The translations under genes were made by a program, and so were the position numbers. Below are positions 25,109 through 37,800 of a stretch of DNA of 64,000 nt, piece after piece. The number at the start of each line of letters is the position of its first letter. The first letter of the stretch is position 1. A model generated the notes under the pieces. That model saw only the letters and a list, made by a program, of their open reading frames with translations, ran no database searches and was not told the origin of the DNA. The DNA comes from Eopsaltria australis (lineage: Eukaryota; Chordata; Aves; Passeriformes; Petroicidae), in the NCBI GenBank assembly GCA_034509425.1, contig JAVTVJ010000375.1:124001-188000 (forward strand), read 5' to 3'.

Positions 25109-27300
25109 AATTCCTCCTCCAGCTTGAAGAGCTAGAGCATGTGTAGAGTTCTGTACCGATACCCAAGCCATTATCTATCGAGTAGCACTGGCCCATAAGC
25201 TTCATCATTAGGTGATTAGGCAAATCATGAGGTGATGGTGGCCATGGTGCACTCACTGAAGTCATGGTGAAATTCCAGTTGAGGTCCTACCCTTACATTC
25301 CAGAATTTGTAGGTTTCTCTTCTGAGCTGTCAAACCCAGGCACACTGTCTATATCCATGTCTGGAGAACAGAAATATGTTTCTTTCAAAGCAAAACAAAT
25401 AAAACCTATGGTGAACAAAATGACATGACTCATTAAAATCCCCCAAGTTAAAATCCCCCCAAGAAAACACACTCCTTACCTATATCAGTAGTGGCAGCTA
25501 TTAATAATCCTGCCAGCTGTTACAGGAGGCTTTTGCAGAATAGTGAGATCTCAGCTTAAGGGTCTCCTGATAACACATCTATTGCAGCATTTTAAAAATG
25601 AGCCTTACACTCAGTTAAGCCTTCTTAATCTTTATTTGTGATGACTAAAGTGATTTATCTAGACTTCAACAGTTTGCTAATTTTAATGGTGGATACTGGG
25701 AATTGGCATATTACTGTTGCCAGGTGTCAGCAGTGTCTAGGGGAAAGAAAATACTTCACTGAATGCAAGTCACAGGAGGTGAGGAAGGAGGTGTGGACCG
25801 TATCACATGTTGTAGACAATTGTTTAAACACTTTTGCAATGTTCCACCATCACTCAAATAACTCCAAATAAACAGACACGGTTTTTGCAGAAGACCTCAG
25901 GAAGAATGAATGGAGCAGCTTGTTCATACTTCCAAAGTGTGAAAGGTTACAAACTTAAAAACCAGATTCAGTTTTCACTCAACTCTGGCTGTGGCAAAAT
26001 TCAATGTAAATAGGCATTTGAGCAAGCAAGGTGAAGACTTCAACTGTCATCCTAATGGCAGAGTGTCTCCAGGGTGCCACGTGTAGACATGTAGGAAAAC
26101 AGGTAAAGCTGAAAGTCACAGTCATCTTTCATATGTATTTCTCCATCAAGTCAAAGCATATAAAGAATATCTCAGTCTGTAACAAAGCCCTACATATTGC
26201 AAATTCATCAGAAAATATATCCTTCTTTAAATACACTAAAGACACACAGAGGATAAAGCCATTTTAAGGAAGTTGTGTACTGTGAGCAATTTCTGAGTCG
26301 AGTCTTTATTGCATAAAAGTCTCGAAGCATTTATGTGGTAAAATGAAAAATGGAACTACTGCATAAAAAAGTAATTCCTTTCAATAACATCCCAGTTATA
26401 CTCTTCTCATCAAGTGCTTTAAACAAGCTCTTATCTGCTGCACAGGGGACTTGTCCACCCAATTATCTTGTGCTCAACCTAAGCACACAGAAGAAGCCCA
26501 CTTCTAATGACCCCTGGTTATCATGTTCACATCACACTGACTTTGTGGTAGATAGCAACCACTCCTGGTCAAATAACACACCCAGATAGAAGCTCTGCTC
26601 TCCCACATCAATTACAACCAAAAATCCCCAAACCTCTTGGTCAACACAGGTCAACACAGAAAATTTCTCAGAAAGACCTCCAAACAGAAAACACATCCCA
26701 GATATGCCTCAGTGGGGTTTTTCCTGTCCCTGCCTTTGTGGAGGATGAGTGCACCTACATTATAATGAGCAACCCTCCATTAATAGATAGCTGCATGCAG
26801 ACCTCCCTCTGAGTAAAAGTTTGGGAACACCAGGACTTTGCACAACATTACACAACAGAGAAGGCCTCTTTAAAAAGCATGTGACAACATTTAAGAACCA
26901 AAATGGTTCACTGTTGTGCCACTTACTGATTGTATCACTGTTTTTTTTTAACCCTACTGTTTCTCTGTTATGCTCAGTAGATGAATGATGGACTTGCCAG
27001 CCTGCCAAGCCATTTCCAAAACTCTGGTTTAATCTTAACAATTCAGACTCCTCACTCTTACTGTTCTTGCAACTTAACGTCTGTTGGATCATGAATCCCA
27101 GCTTCAAGGATAGCTGGTGTAAGGTAGAGTAGTCAGCAGATTTTTCCTTGCTGGCAAGTCTTTAACTGCCCACTCTCATTGGGCTTTTTGTTGGTTTTTT
27201 TGCTATTGTGAGTTCAAGACTTTCTTCTGCTTACCAAGTATGTCTGTAGCCTCCACCCCTCCAATATGCAAATGCCAATCAGTTCTTCACTGCACCTTCT
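25109..27300. other. Intergenic, no gene seen
   Basis: No feature recognised. Confidence 0.55.
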
Positions 27301-27424
27301 GTGGAATCACAGAGTTGCAAAGCAGCCGAGGTTGGAACGAACCTCTGGAGGTCATCTTGTCCAACTCCTTGCTCAAGGAGGGCCCCATATAACTGGCTGC
27401 TTTTTGAATATCTCTAAAGAGGGG
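27301..27424 (-). mobile_element. Short CR1 3' fragment
   Basis: GTGGAATCACAGAGTTG, then GGAGGTCATCTTGTCCAACT and GCTGCTTTTTGAATATCTC are the reverse complement of a CR1 3' region, strongly 5'-truncated. Confidence 0.85.
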
Positions 27425-28249
27425 AAAAAATAGTAGTATTTCCAGTGTGTAGCTAAAGAATCAAACCCAGAGACTAGGGATTTGCCAAGGAAGTTACGGT
27501 ACAGAAACTTTAATTTTGATTCACAGTAAGCCTTGTTCAACATCACTGAGCACTTTAACTATTCCTGCTTGGTGGTAGTACAGGCTGAGTAAAGAGGATA
27601 AAAAGGTGAAAAAACAAGTCCAGTGAGCAATCTGATGGTGGTAACTCAAGTATCACAGTTTCACTTAATCAGCACATCGTTTCTCCATGTGTAGAAAGTA
27701 GCTAAATGAAGAAATCTGATGATCTAAAAGAAAAAAATAAGCCAAAGGAAACAACAAAGGAAGAAACAAAGGACTGAAGGAGGAAAATGTTGGAGGTGAA
27801 CACGTTTCTGTGCAAGACTCAGAGTGCTACAAATTCTAGCTTGACAATCCAAGGACTTTTCAGTCCCATGAAGTCCAGCAGTTGAGGTTTGGCCAAAGCA
27901 CACAATCTGCAGCGGAAACCAGGCTTGGCTGAAGGCGTACCAAGACAACACCATTGTCCTTGGACAGAAAAGGGAAGGAAGACGGAGGGGGCCTGGGGAG
28001 CCTGAGGAGCAGGGCCTGTAAGGGTTTTTACAACAGACGGGCAGGGCATGGCAGACTTTACGAGTCAGCTCGGTGTGAAGGAGGTGCTCTGAGACTACTG
28101 CCGCGCTGGCTCTTCCTGGCATCTCTCTCAAGATCGCTCCTGAGACGCCACTCATTCATTCTTAGGATCATTTCTAAGCGTACATGTTAAAAAAGTCATG
28201 CAGGTGTACTTTTAAACTACTATCTATGGCCGCCGTTTCCGTTTGTCTG

Positions 28250-28730
28250 CTTGTCATCTGGTAATGTGACGGATTCCGTACTCCCTTCACTCCTCCGGCG
28301 CTGCAGAGCAGCACATCACCGGGCAGCTCAGGAGCACACCCCGCTGCCCGGCCCAGCCCGGCCCGGCGGGAGAGGGCTCGGGCGGGGCGGTGCCCGCCGG
28401 GGCCGGGCCGGGCTGGGCGGGTCCCGCTCCGCTCCCCCCCGCGCCGTGAGGCCACACAAGATGGCGGCGGCGGGCGGAGGCTGGCGGGCGGTGCGGGGCC
28501 GCCCCTGCGGCGGGAGGTGCGGTCCAGCCGGGCGCTGCGCGGCCTCTCCGGCACGGCGCAGGGAGCGGGGCCGGGACCCTGCCCTGTTAAGCGAGGAGCT
28601 GCAGGAGGGGCAGGAGAGGCAGCATGTGTCCTGTTTGCAGCGCTGACATGACACCTGGGCACGGATGGAGGAGCGGATGGTGCCCTGGTGCGCTGAAGGG
28701 CTGAACAAGGATCATTGCCACGGTAAGCCC
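28250..28730 (+). promoter_or_regulatory. CpG-island promoter of an unnamed plus-strand transcript
   Basis: A CpG-dense block with no TATA. It carries CAAGATGGCGGCGG at 28458-28471, the YY1 motif that in vertebrate promoters typically sits just downstream of the start site in the direction of transcription, here plus. A donor ACG|GTAAGC follows (exon end 28722). No coding sequence of a known gene is visible in the island. Confidence 0.55.
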
Positions 28731-30785
28731 GTACGCAGGTATGTTCTTTAATAGAGAGGCACTGCTGGATTAAAACAAGGTACAGATGAAACCCGTTGAG
28801 AAATCAGAAGTCGTTGAGAAAAATATCCCCCGTTAAGAGGTCACAGCACTTGGAAAAATATCACACAGGAAAAAATCCATTGGAATGCACCTTTCAGTAT
28901 GTCTTGCTGGTAACCAGGATGCTGGTTTTGACCTCTCTTCCTGCTGCCATGGATTTGTTACCTGCTGGCAGACAGCCTCAGTCAGGTACCCTTCACACAA
29001 CCAGCTGCAGCAGCTTTGCTGGAACCAACACTCCAGTTTCATCCTACGGTTATCTTTTGTAAAAACAGTTCATATGCACATCGTTCAGGGACTCTGAGGG
29101 CACAGGTGTTCTGTTCAGTGCCTTTCACACTGACTGCACTCCCTCTTTTTATGTGCCAGCTGGCTTGTTCAGCACTTAAGATAAGAATGTACCTACTATT
29201 CTTTATTTTAAATTTCAGAAATATGTTTGCTAAGTTGGCAAAATTCTCTGCTACAACTACAAAAAAATAGTTTGTTTATAAAAACGGATTAATTTTATCC
29301 TTAAGAACTTTAGGATTATATGTATTCACTAGCAATATTTATATATAAAGCAAACTGCCAAAACTTGACTTCGGCTGTAAAAAAAACAACTCTAAATATT
29401 GTCAGGTGGGAAAGACAATGGGATGGTTGGAGGACTGAGAAGGTAAGACAGTTAAACTTTATGCTGTATCTTACTGGTTATACCCTCCAAAATTATAATA
29501 GTGCAATGGCAGCTCTTGTTTCCCTCCTGACATGAGGGAAAGCAGTACTGCATTTGCACATAAGACTTGCACACCATTGGTGATTTTCACCTCGCTCACT
29601 TGTACTTTAAACTTTGTAAAAGGTCACTAAGGTAAAGGATGAAAAGTCGTATTTAGTTAAATACAACTCTTCTTACTCAATAAAGGCACACAACTGCTTG
29701 ATGAGGATTACTCAGACTTACTTCCAGTTGTTTTGTTACCAATCTGTGTATTAATGGTACTGCTTTTTCCACTTCCCTAGGCAGCATCAAGAGAATAGGA
29801 TTTGTCGCACCAACACTGAACCAAGACTAAGCTTCAGCCCTTTATGTGGAACTGCTGAAAGAAGAAGCTGCAGTACTGGAAGCAGTCAGTCATGACTGCA
29901 TGAGACCTTGCCTCATACAGAAAGCAAATGATGACTTACTTAAAAAAATTCATGAAATGCAAACTCATGGATTCACTTTTCTTAGAGCTGTTACACTTGA
30001 AAAACTGAGGACAGGGAAAATTATGGTTCCTACTCACATAAAATTAAGATTTATAGTTTGATTTACTGTGAAGACTATAGTAGTAAAAAAAAAGCAAAAC
30101 CATTCTTTTAGCATACAGGGGCTTTTTCCTCCTACTAGCAGGAACAGCTTTCTAGATAAATGGTGAACTAAAACTTAATGAGTACAGAACAGAACTTACA
30201 GAACAACATTTTTTCGCAGCTAGAAAGAGATGTGAAGTTGCCAGTAAAAAGGAATGCAACAGCAAAGTACATAGTACAGCAATACTTGCATATTATTGCA
30301 ACAGCAATAATACATGTCTGTCACTAAATCAGTAGAAAACTAACTGCTTACAAAGGCAGAGACCTAATTTTAGTTATGCTGCTCTACGCATTGAGTGCAG
30401 GTAATTGTGTCTTCACCTCTGTCTGCAGAAGTAAGGTATGCTTCAGGTTGTAAATGGCATGTTTCATGATTTAAATAATAGATTGCACCTTTTGCTTTAT
30501 ACTGTATGTGTCAATCTAGATTAAGACAAATGGCTGGTAACTTTTTCTGGTTTTACTCCACAGTGCTTCACAGTTGCCTGCATGATCTGGTGGGACAGTG
30601 AGACTACCATGTTTCCTTGGACAAGTATCGGAACTTCAACTCGAACAAAATGGGATAAAGTTTTACTGATTTTAGAAGAGCACTCCTATCCAACATATGG
30701 ACAAGATAGCATGAAGAAGCACGCTGCTTAAATTGACAATGATTTATTGTGTTTAGGAACATTCAATAAATACCAATCTTTTAGC
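28440..30785 (+). ncRNA. Candidate spliced plus-strand transcript, unidentified
   Basis: Signals in order: CpG/YY1 promoter; donor at 28722; acceptor CACTTCCCTAG at 29780; acceptor TTTTACTCCACAG at 30563; a 55-codon open end (30564-30731, starting CFTVACMIWWDSE and ending QDSMKKHAA) and AATAAA at 30765-30770 followed by GT-rich DNA. An intermediate ORF (29846-30061) reads LLKEEAAVLEAVSHDC. I recognise neither peptide. It may be a lncRNA or a small lineage-specific gene. It runs toward AGGF1, tail to tail, like ZBED3 in mammals, but has no BED finger. Exon structure is inference. Confidence 0.3.
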
Positions 30786-31030
30786 TTCAGTGTGGAAATC
30801 CCCGTCAAAAATGAGTTGTTGGCGGTTTATTTTCTGGCATAAACTCCATTGCCAGCAATGGATGTATCAGAAAAAGAATTTAATAAATACAAACAGACAG
30901 CAGTTTTCTAAACATACGTCCCCTTTTAAAGGCATGATACAGATTTACTAAACAAATCTCAAGTTCTTCACAGAAGAAAACTTTGCTACAAGCTGTCTCT
31001 GAACATTATTTTCTTCACAAATGCTGGTAG

Positions 31031-31614
31031 TTTATTTCATGGAGTACAGCATTTTTGAACAGTAATGATGAATCATTTAAAAACAAGCTTTTTCCTCCTT
31101 TCCCTTTGCCAAACGTATGCTGAAACATGTAGCTAGTACTGAACTGTGTGTGTGTAAGAGTGGTGTGCCTCTTGAGCACTTCATGGCAGACATGAAGAAA
31201 CGGCAATATGGTACTTTGTTAGTAGGGATCTGGGGGATTTATTTTTTCATCTTGATTTTAAACCACTGTTCAAATGTTAAAGGTATCATATTTAAGTGCA
31301 ACAGATGTTTTGCATAACTTTCTGTGAAGTGTAAAAACACAAAGGAAGATTCTTGCTTGTGATGAGAATAATTTTCAAGTACTTAAATTTGAATATCCCT
31401 CTAAACTCCATTCATTTCTTATTAAAAATGTGTATAAAAGCATGAAGACTACAGAAAACCAATTAACATAACAGAGTTATTCTTGAATAAGTTTTTCCAC
31501 AACTGTATTTTACATATAACCAAACTCCTGCTTTAGCAAAAGCAAAAAGAATAAAAATAAATTCTCTCCCACCTATTTACACTCAGGAATTACCTTGCTG
31601 TGGGACTAGATACT
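31031..31614 (-). other. AGGF1: AGGF1 3'UTR (end estimated)
   Basis: On the minus strand after the stop, AATAAA hexamers occur at 31238-31243 and 31031-31036. Either could end the mRNA; further ones lie at 30826-30831 and 30742-30747. The true cleavage site cannot be decided from sequence alone. The distal hexamers would overlap the candidate plus-strand transcript ending near 30770. Confidence 0.45.
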
Positions 31615-31815
31615 TCAGTCTACAGTCCCTCTAACCCAAGGTGTATTCTTAGGTGTATCCCTTTGTGATTTAGGGTCTTGGAAGTTTTCAGCAAACCTCT
31701 CTCTTGCTTTATCCCAGTTCCTTTTATTCTTGCTCTGGATGAGCTGAACATCTTCAATTGAGGTTGGTCTCCTAGTACCCAAACCTGCATGCTTCTGATG
31801 TAACTCAAGTTGGAT
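31615..31815 (-). CDS. AGGF1: AGGF1 coding exon 14 (last, with stop)
   Basis: 201 nt including TGA at 31615-31617; residues 640-705. It finishes the G-patch (IQLELHQKHAGLGT), then SKNKRNWDKARERFAENF and the C-terminus TPWVRGTVD, matching human WVKGTLE. The acceptor is TATTTGACAG. The longest ORF here lies in a different frame and is a shadow. Confidence 0.96.
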   Translation of the reverse strand: MQLELHQKHAGLGTRRPTSIEDVQLIQSKNKRNWDKARERFAENFQDPKSQRDTPKNTPWVRGTVD

Positions 31816-34800
31816 CTGTCAAATACATGAAATACTGTAATTGCAAATTATGTATTCTAAATACTATAAATTCTGTTTTTCTAATACACGTTCCACCCCT
31901 CTCCCCAGGCACTTCTCCTTCGTGCTCTAATACACCTGGATCATACGTGAACAGTACCATGAAAATGATGTGTCATATCACCACCTTTGGAACTATGATC
32001 TAGAGTCCTGAATAATGTCCCCTACCACTGACATTACAGTGAAATACATCTCACTGAGTGAGCAGTGTATGATCCTTATGCTGGCCAACACAGGGCATGG
32101 TGTGGCTCTGAGCAGCACTACTGCCAAAAGACAACACATCTGGGGCTAATGTGGCCCCAGGGCCCACAACTTGGTGGCTACAGTGACTTCTGCTAGCTTT
32201 CCCTCTATCAAGGCCCATCATCTAGCTTGATTTTTGTGCTACATCAGCCTCAGAGAAACTGAAGAATTCCACCCTAAACCGATCCTCAATTCACATCACT
32301 TAAATTATTCCAATTTTCCTACACTTTGTATTCAAATATGAGATTATTAATTCAATGGCTAGAAGTTGTCTGTCCTCCTTTGCTTAATTTTCTAATGAAC
32401 ACTGTCCAGTGAAGGGACAACACTACTGAAAAATTTCAAAATACCTCGTTAGGCAAAGAAAAAATAACTTGAGATTAGTCCTACTGAGATTATTCCTTCC
32501 TAACCAGAGTTTTGATAAGTTTCAAGTGAATAGTGGCATACTTTTCACTACAAATACATTTCTATTATTTTTGTTTCAAGTGAAAACCAGAAAGACCTAC
32601 CGGATCCTTCATGCCACCACCATCCTTTCCCAGACCTTCCCCCTTCTTCCATCCCATCTTCTCCAACATTTTATGTCCTTTGTTAGTGTTGCTGATTTCA
32701 CTTTGAAGAAAGTTTAAGATAACTGATAAGTAAGAGTTAAAATAAATAGTGTGCTTTTAAATACTGAACAACAGAAATGTGCATACATATATGAACCAGG
32801 AATCAGTCCATTGAGAGCTGTCCAGAATATCCTTCCTACCTTTTTCAAGTTCCTCCAAGAATATCTTTGGTTAACAAGCCTCTGATCAATATCAGCTTTC
32901 TTAAAACTCCTAAACTACTTGCTTGCTTTAGGAATTAAAAGATACATCATGGGTAGGAGGGTATGGATTACACTACAGAAAAGGCAGTATTGCTGCTAAA
33001 TCATCCTACTGCATGTATTTCATCATCTCACATTTCCTTTTATTAATTTACAAGCACCTACAAATTCATGCTTCTTAAAAAAAAACCCCAACTACAGCTA
33101 CAGAGGCAATGTAGCAACTGAAGGAACATCAAGTGTTATTTAAGAGGTACGTGTCCTGTGAGTGGCTGGGTACTGACAGTGACAGAAGTTGCAGGTGAAA
33201 AATCTGCATGTGTACTATTACTGGGACTGAACAGGAAAAATAAAAATTGAGCCACTTGAAAAACAGACACTATTGAAGATGTCAGTTGTGCAGCTGGGGA
33301 GTTCTTTACATTTTTGAGTTGGTAAGGAAGTGATGTATTAAGTGTCCTTACTGCTGTCCTTACTTCCATAGATTTCTATATGGAAGGTGAGAAGTTAATA
33401 AATAGAAGCACATGAACTGGGAAGTGTGAAAAGCTTAAAATTTTCTAGCTCTCCTAACACAATATATACAGGTAATTTGTAATCTAACAAACTGCATGCT
33501 AGTAACAAACTGATACTTATTTTATCATCATTTTTTTAAGATCCACAAGAGAAAGACACAGGGGATACTTTTCCCCCACCCCCAACTTACATATGAACAG
33601 AAGCTGAACTATCATCTCTCTGGAAGGTTCCTTCACTTCCAATGGTCTCTCTGCGTTTTCCTGCTCTGTCTTTGTACTTTGGATTTTTCACTGCCTTGTT
33701 GTCTTCATACTCAGTGTTCTTTCCAAGCAGATTAAATTGCATCAAGACAAAGAAAGCGGTGTTTAAATTCTTGGTTTTGTTAACTTCCCTTTTTCCCTCC
33801 AAAAGTATGGCAGCCATTTTCATTAATTCTAAATCTTGTGACAAAACCCGTAGTCCTCACTTAGAATTTTCTGAGCTTACAGGCATACCTTGTAAACCAC
33901 ATTATTGCCATCATCACGCAATATGATGATGTAATTAAATAATTTCTCAGAAGCTGTAAATAAAATAACAGATTCTCTTGAATCTTCTCTTGGTAATGAA
34001 GAGTCAACCTTGATATTAAGCAGAAAACCATGTGGACATGCCACTGGCTTTTTATATAAACATTTAGCCTGTTCCTCAACAACTATTTTTTTTCAGAATA
34101 AATGACAGAATTAAGCATGTTTACAGATTCTGTATCAGTACCATTTTGGTACCTGAAGAATTTGATAGAAATTATGTTTTCTACCTTAATACTTAGTACA
34201 AATGCTGGAAGCAACTGCACAGTTAAAATTATCTCTACAACAGAATTAATTTGAATGCATTATGTATTATATTGCCTGTATGTTCATGTGGATATTCTTC
34301 TATGGACTTAAAAACCTGAAAAAATGCCCATTTTCCTTCCATAATTTTTTCAGCTGCTCATTATGTTTCCTTTCCAAATAAAATATAGGACTGCAGTTCA
34401 GTGAAAACCTTATCTTGCAGAAATATAAACAGAAGTGTCTTGCAGAATCTTAAGATCAAAAGATTAGGAATCTTGTACACTTGGACTGGATCTTCTTTCT
34501 AATTTTCAGTGGAACTTTCACGCCCTCTTACCATCATCTTTCTCTCTAGAGGCTTGTAAAGAATAACAATTTAGGGTACTAAAGACAAACCAGGCTAAGT
34601 TTAAAGGCATTTGAAATCTTCCCTTATTCAACTAAGTCCATGGCATAAAATAGGAATCACAAAGTATCATAAAGAAAAAAAAAAAGAACCACAAGATTAC
34701 AAATATTTAATCAACTTCTACTGCAAACTCACCTGTAAACCATATTTTACCCGTATTTGTTTTAATGCTTTTCTTCTGACTAACTCTCTTTCTTCTTTGC

Positions 34801-37800
34801 TAAGTGCTGGAAAAACTAAAACAAAGAACACAGGATTGAATTTCTAATTAGTAATGTAACAATGTTTTGAAACACAAGACAGGTGATAGAATTTTTCTTT
34901 TGACATTATTATACACAGACACATATACCAAGAAGAAAATACATAATTATGTACAACTATTCCAAATTGACAAGAAAATTGTGTGAAAACTGAACAAATT
35001 ATTATATTTATAAAGTAAACAGCCATAATAAAAAATGTATCCTGTGATAATATGACTAACCAGAAGATTCCTTTTTCTTGTCCAGGCGAAGATGTGCTCT
35101 AACTTGTCCTGGTTCACATCCATCACAAGTATCACTGCCGGGGTGAATATGAAAAGAAAGCACAGTTTCGCCAATCTTCACCTCATCTCCATGCTCCAGG
35201 ATGTAGGGATCACACTTCGTTTTAGGCTACAGAAAAGGAAAGTTTTGGCAGCAAAGTTAATTACTCATGAAGGACATGAACTCTATTTCATGCACACTGC
35301 TTACAACTCAGTAGCTCAGTTTGGTCTCACAAATGTAGGCAACTGTTCAACTACAGTGGGTATTTCACTCCAGCAACTGCAACAGTAGTGGATTTTTCCT
35401 AGTATAACCAAACATTAAATACTCAAAGTGGTTCTGAAATCAGAAGGGAACTACAGCAGGCATTAATGTGTGAAAAAAGACATAAAATGGCATTGTGATT
35501 TGCTGTAACATATTTAAAATGACCACAAGATTAGTTTTCTGCAATGTGTAGAGCACTAAAACAGTAGGTACTCACCTGGAGAATCTGATTTCCATTAACA
35601 ACTGTTCCATTCTGACTGCCTTGATCCACAAGGACATAATTTTGCAAATCGTGGTCAAAATATACTTCTGCATGAAACTGACAAAGAGAAGCGTAAGTTA
35701 AATGTTCTTGTTAAGTGAATATTTCACAATTTAAATGTTATTTTAAGGTAAGATTTCAGAATATATTTTGAGACCTTTAAAATGAGTGGCTCTGGTACTC
35801 TTAAGTTAATAAGAGTATTTCACATCTTATGATTTCATTCTTGTGAAATATAAATGAATGGGCCACAACAGCATGAGCTAACTTATACATTTAATAATGT
35901 AACTATTTTGTTCGTAACCTGATTCAGTACTGGACAACTATATTCTACCAATGTGGCAAGTATGCTTTACTTAAAGAACAGCAATATTCAGTAATATAGC
36001 CTTTTTAACTGCTCTTCCAAATAACAGGCTTTTTGCTCTTAAGGTATTTTATAGCACTCTCATTTAAAAAGAGATCCCATTCTGCTTCCATTTACTTGGT
36101 CTTTCATATCTGAAATAACTCCCTAAATGCCATGCTTTTGTAACTTGCACACAATTCACCTTCTCCTGCATCTTCATACTTATGACACAATCAGTACCAA
36201 TCTTTTGCTGTTTCTTTTATCTCCTTTCTGATATTGAGACTGACGTTTTTTTTGGTCTTGTTACAGTTCTGTATAGGTATTGCTCCCAAGCCCACACAGA
36301 CCAGAGAAAGCGCAACTCCTGTCCAAATTAATAAAGATATGCACTACTTCCTAAAAAAGGCCACTGAACAAATCAATGCACCAACTTCTCCAACCTACTA
36401 GAACTTCCAGTAAAAGCAGTGAGTCTAGAAAAGTGTTTCAAATTTGACAATTTAGAGCAATTGTAGTTGCTGCTTTCAGAAAAAAAAAATCCGAAGATTG
36501 GCTAGCATTTCTTATGAAATGTAATACTTGAGGAATACTTCCATAGTGATGGAGATGGACTAGTTCATTCAATAGATGTTTTATTTTCTACTTCTGCTTT
36601 ACTGAATAGAACTAAAACTTCTAAAGAGACTAAATCTGCAGGGTGTAGTATTTCTTTAAAATCTCACTTTCCACTCAAGAAAAGCAAACACCAAAGTTGA
36701 CCACAGCTAAAAAGTAAGAACAGTGAGGAAAAAAAACTAGTACACAACTTTTTGTTTCTGCAGGTATGTAATTTATCTTTTCACCTTTGACTCCTTATCT
36801 GAAAAGTGAAGTAACTTCTTATATAAACCGTCAGTACCTGTGAAGTACTAAACTAGTAACATTACATAAAAATAAAAGCCTTTTGGCTTCTTTATTTGCC
36901 CAGTTTCAAACACCTATCTGGAAAAGTTATAAATAGCAGGGAAATATTTACTCCGGAAATTATTCAGTATTAAATACAGCAGCTGATTAATGAGAACTAT
37001 AATTTAACATAGACATAGTAAAGTGTGTTTCATGAGATACTTGCATTTACAGATTTTTCAGCAAACTTTTTGTTTGGATGACACAACTTTGTCAATCTAC
37101 AGTTTTCTTTTATTACGAGTGCTGTATTTACTGTCTGTTCAAGTATTTACCAAAACAGAGCACAGAATTTATAACAAAAATTTCCATTCAATCTACCATT
37201 GAAAGGAATTCTGTTTATTTTTCATACTCCCTCAACATCATTTCCACAGTTACTTGAAGAAAAATAACTGGTATTATTTATTTATTGCAATACTTGGTGA
37301 AGAAATTCTTACCATCTGACATCAAAATTTTATATACCATTAGTACCTAACAGGGTTTTTCCTCAGGTTCCATAACTATGAAATTAAAGACTCAAAGACT
37401 TTGAAAACACACTGTTGTGTTAAGTTCCCATTCAGTAAAATACTGTGTGTTTTCCTTTTTTCTAAGTTCAGGTCTGGATAAATCCGTATCTCATTCCAAA
37501 AGTTCTTTCAAACAATTAACACGATGTTCCAAATTTAAAGTCATAAAATCTAAAGCTTCATTCATACATTTATGTCTTCTGATCTACCTTTCAGCAGACA
37601 TGAACAAGAGTTACCTTACTGACTCCAACTTCAGGAATCTGAAGTGTGTGTCCAACATCTTTTTCTCTGGAAAGGAAAAGTTGATATACAAATTACAACG
37701 AAGTAGAAATAGGTCTTAAAAGTGGCTTATAAAAGGTATATTGCAGTTGAATTGTAATATCATATCTCTCTTCTAAGCTATTAGGAATTTTTACAGATAC

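Noticed and set aside
28796..28920. C2H2 zinc-finger-like peptide (SQHLEKYHTGKNPLEC)
   Set aside because: It looks like a zinc-finger linker, but the paired cysteines and correct His spacing are absent and there is only one unit; probably chance.
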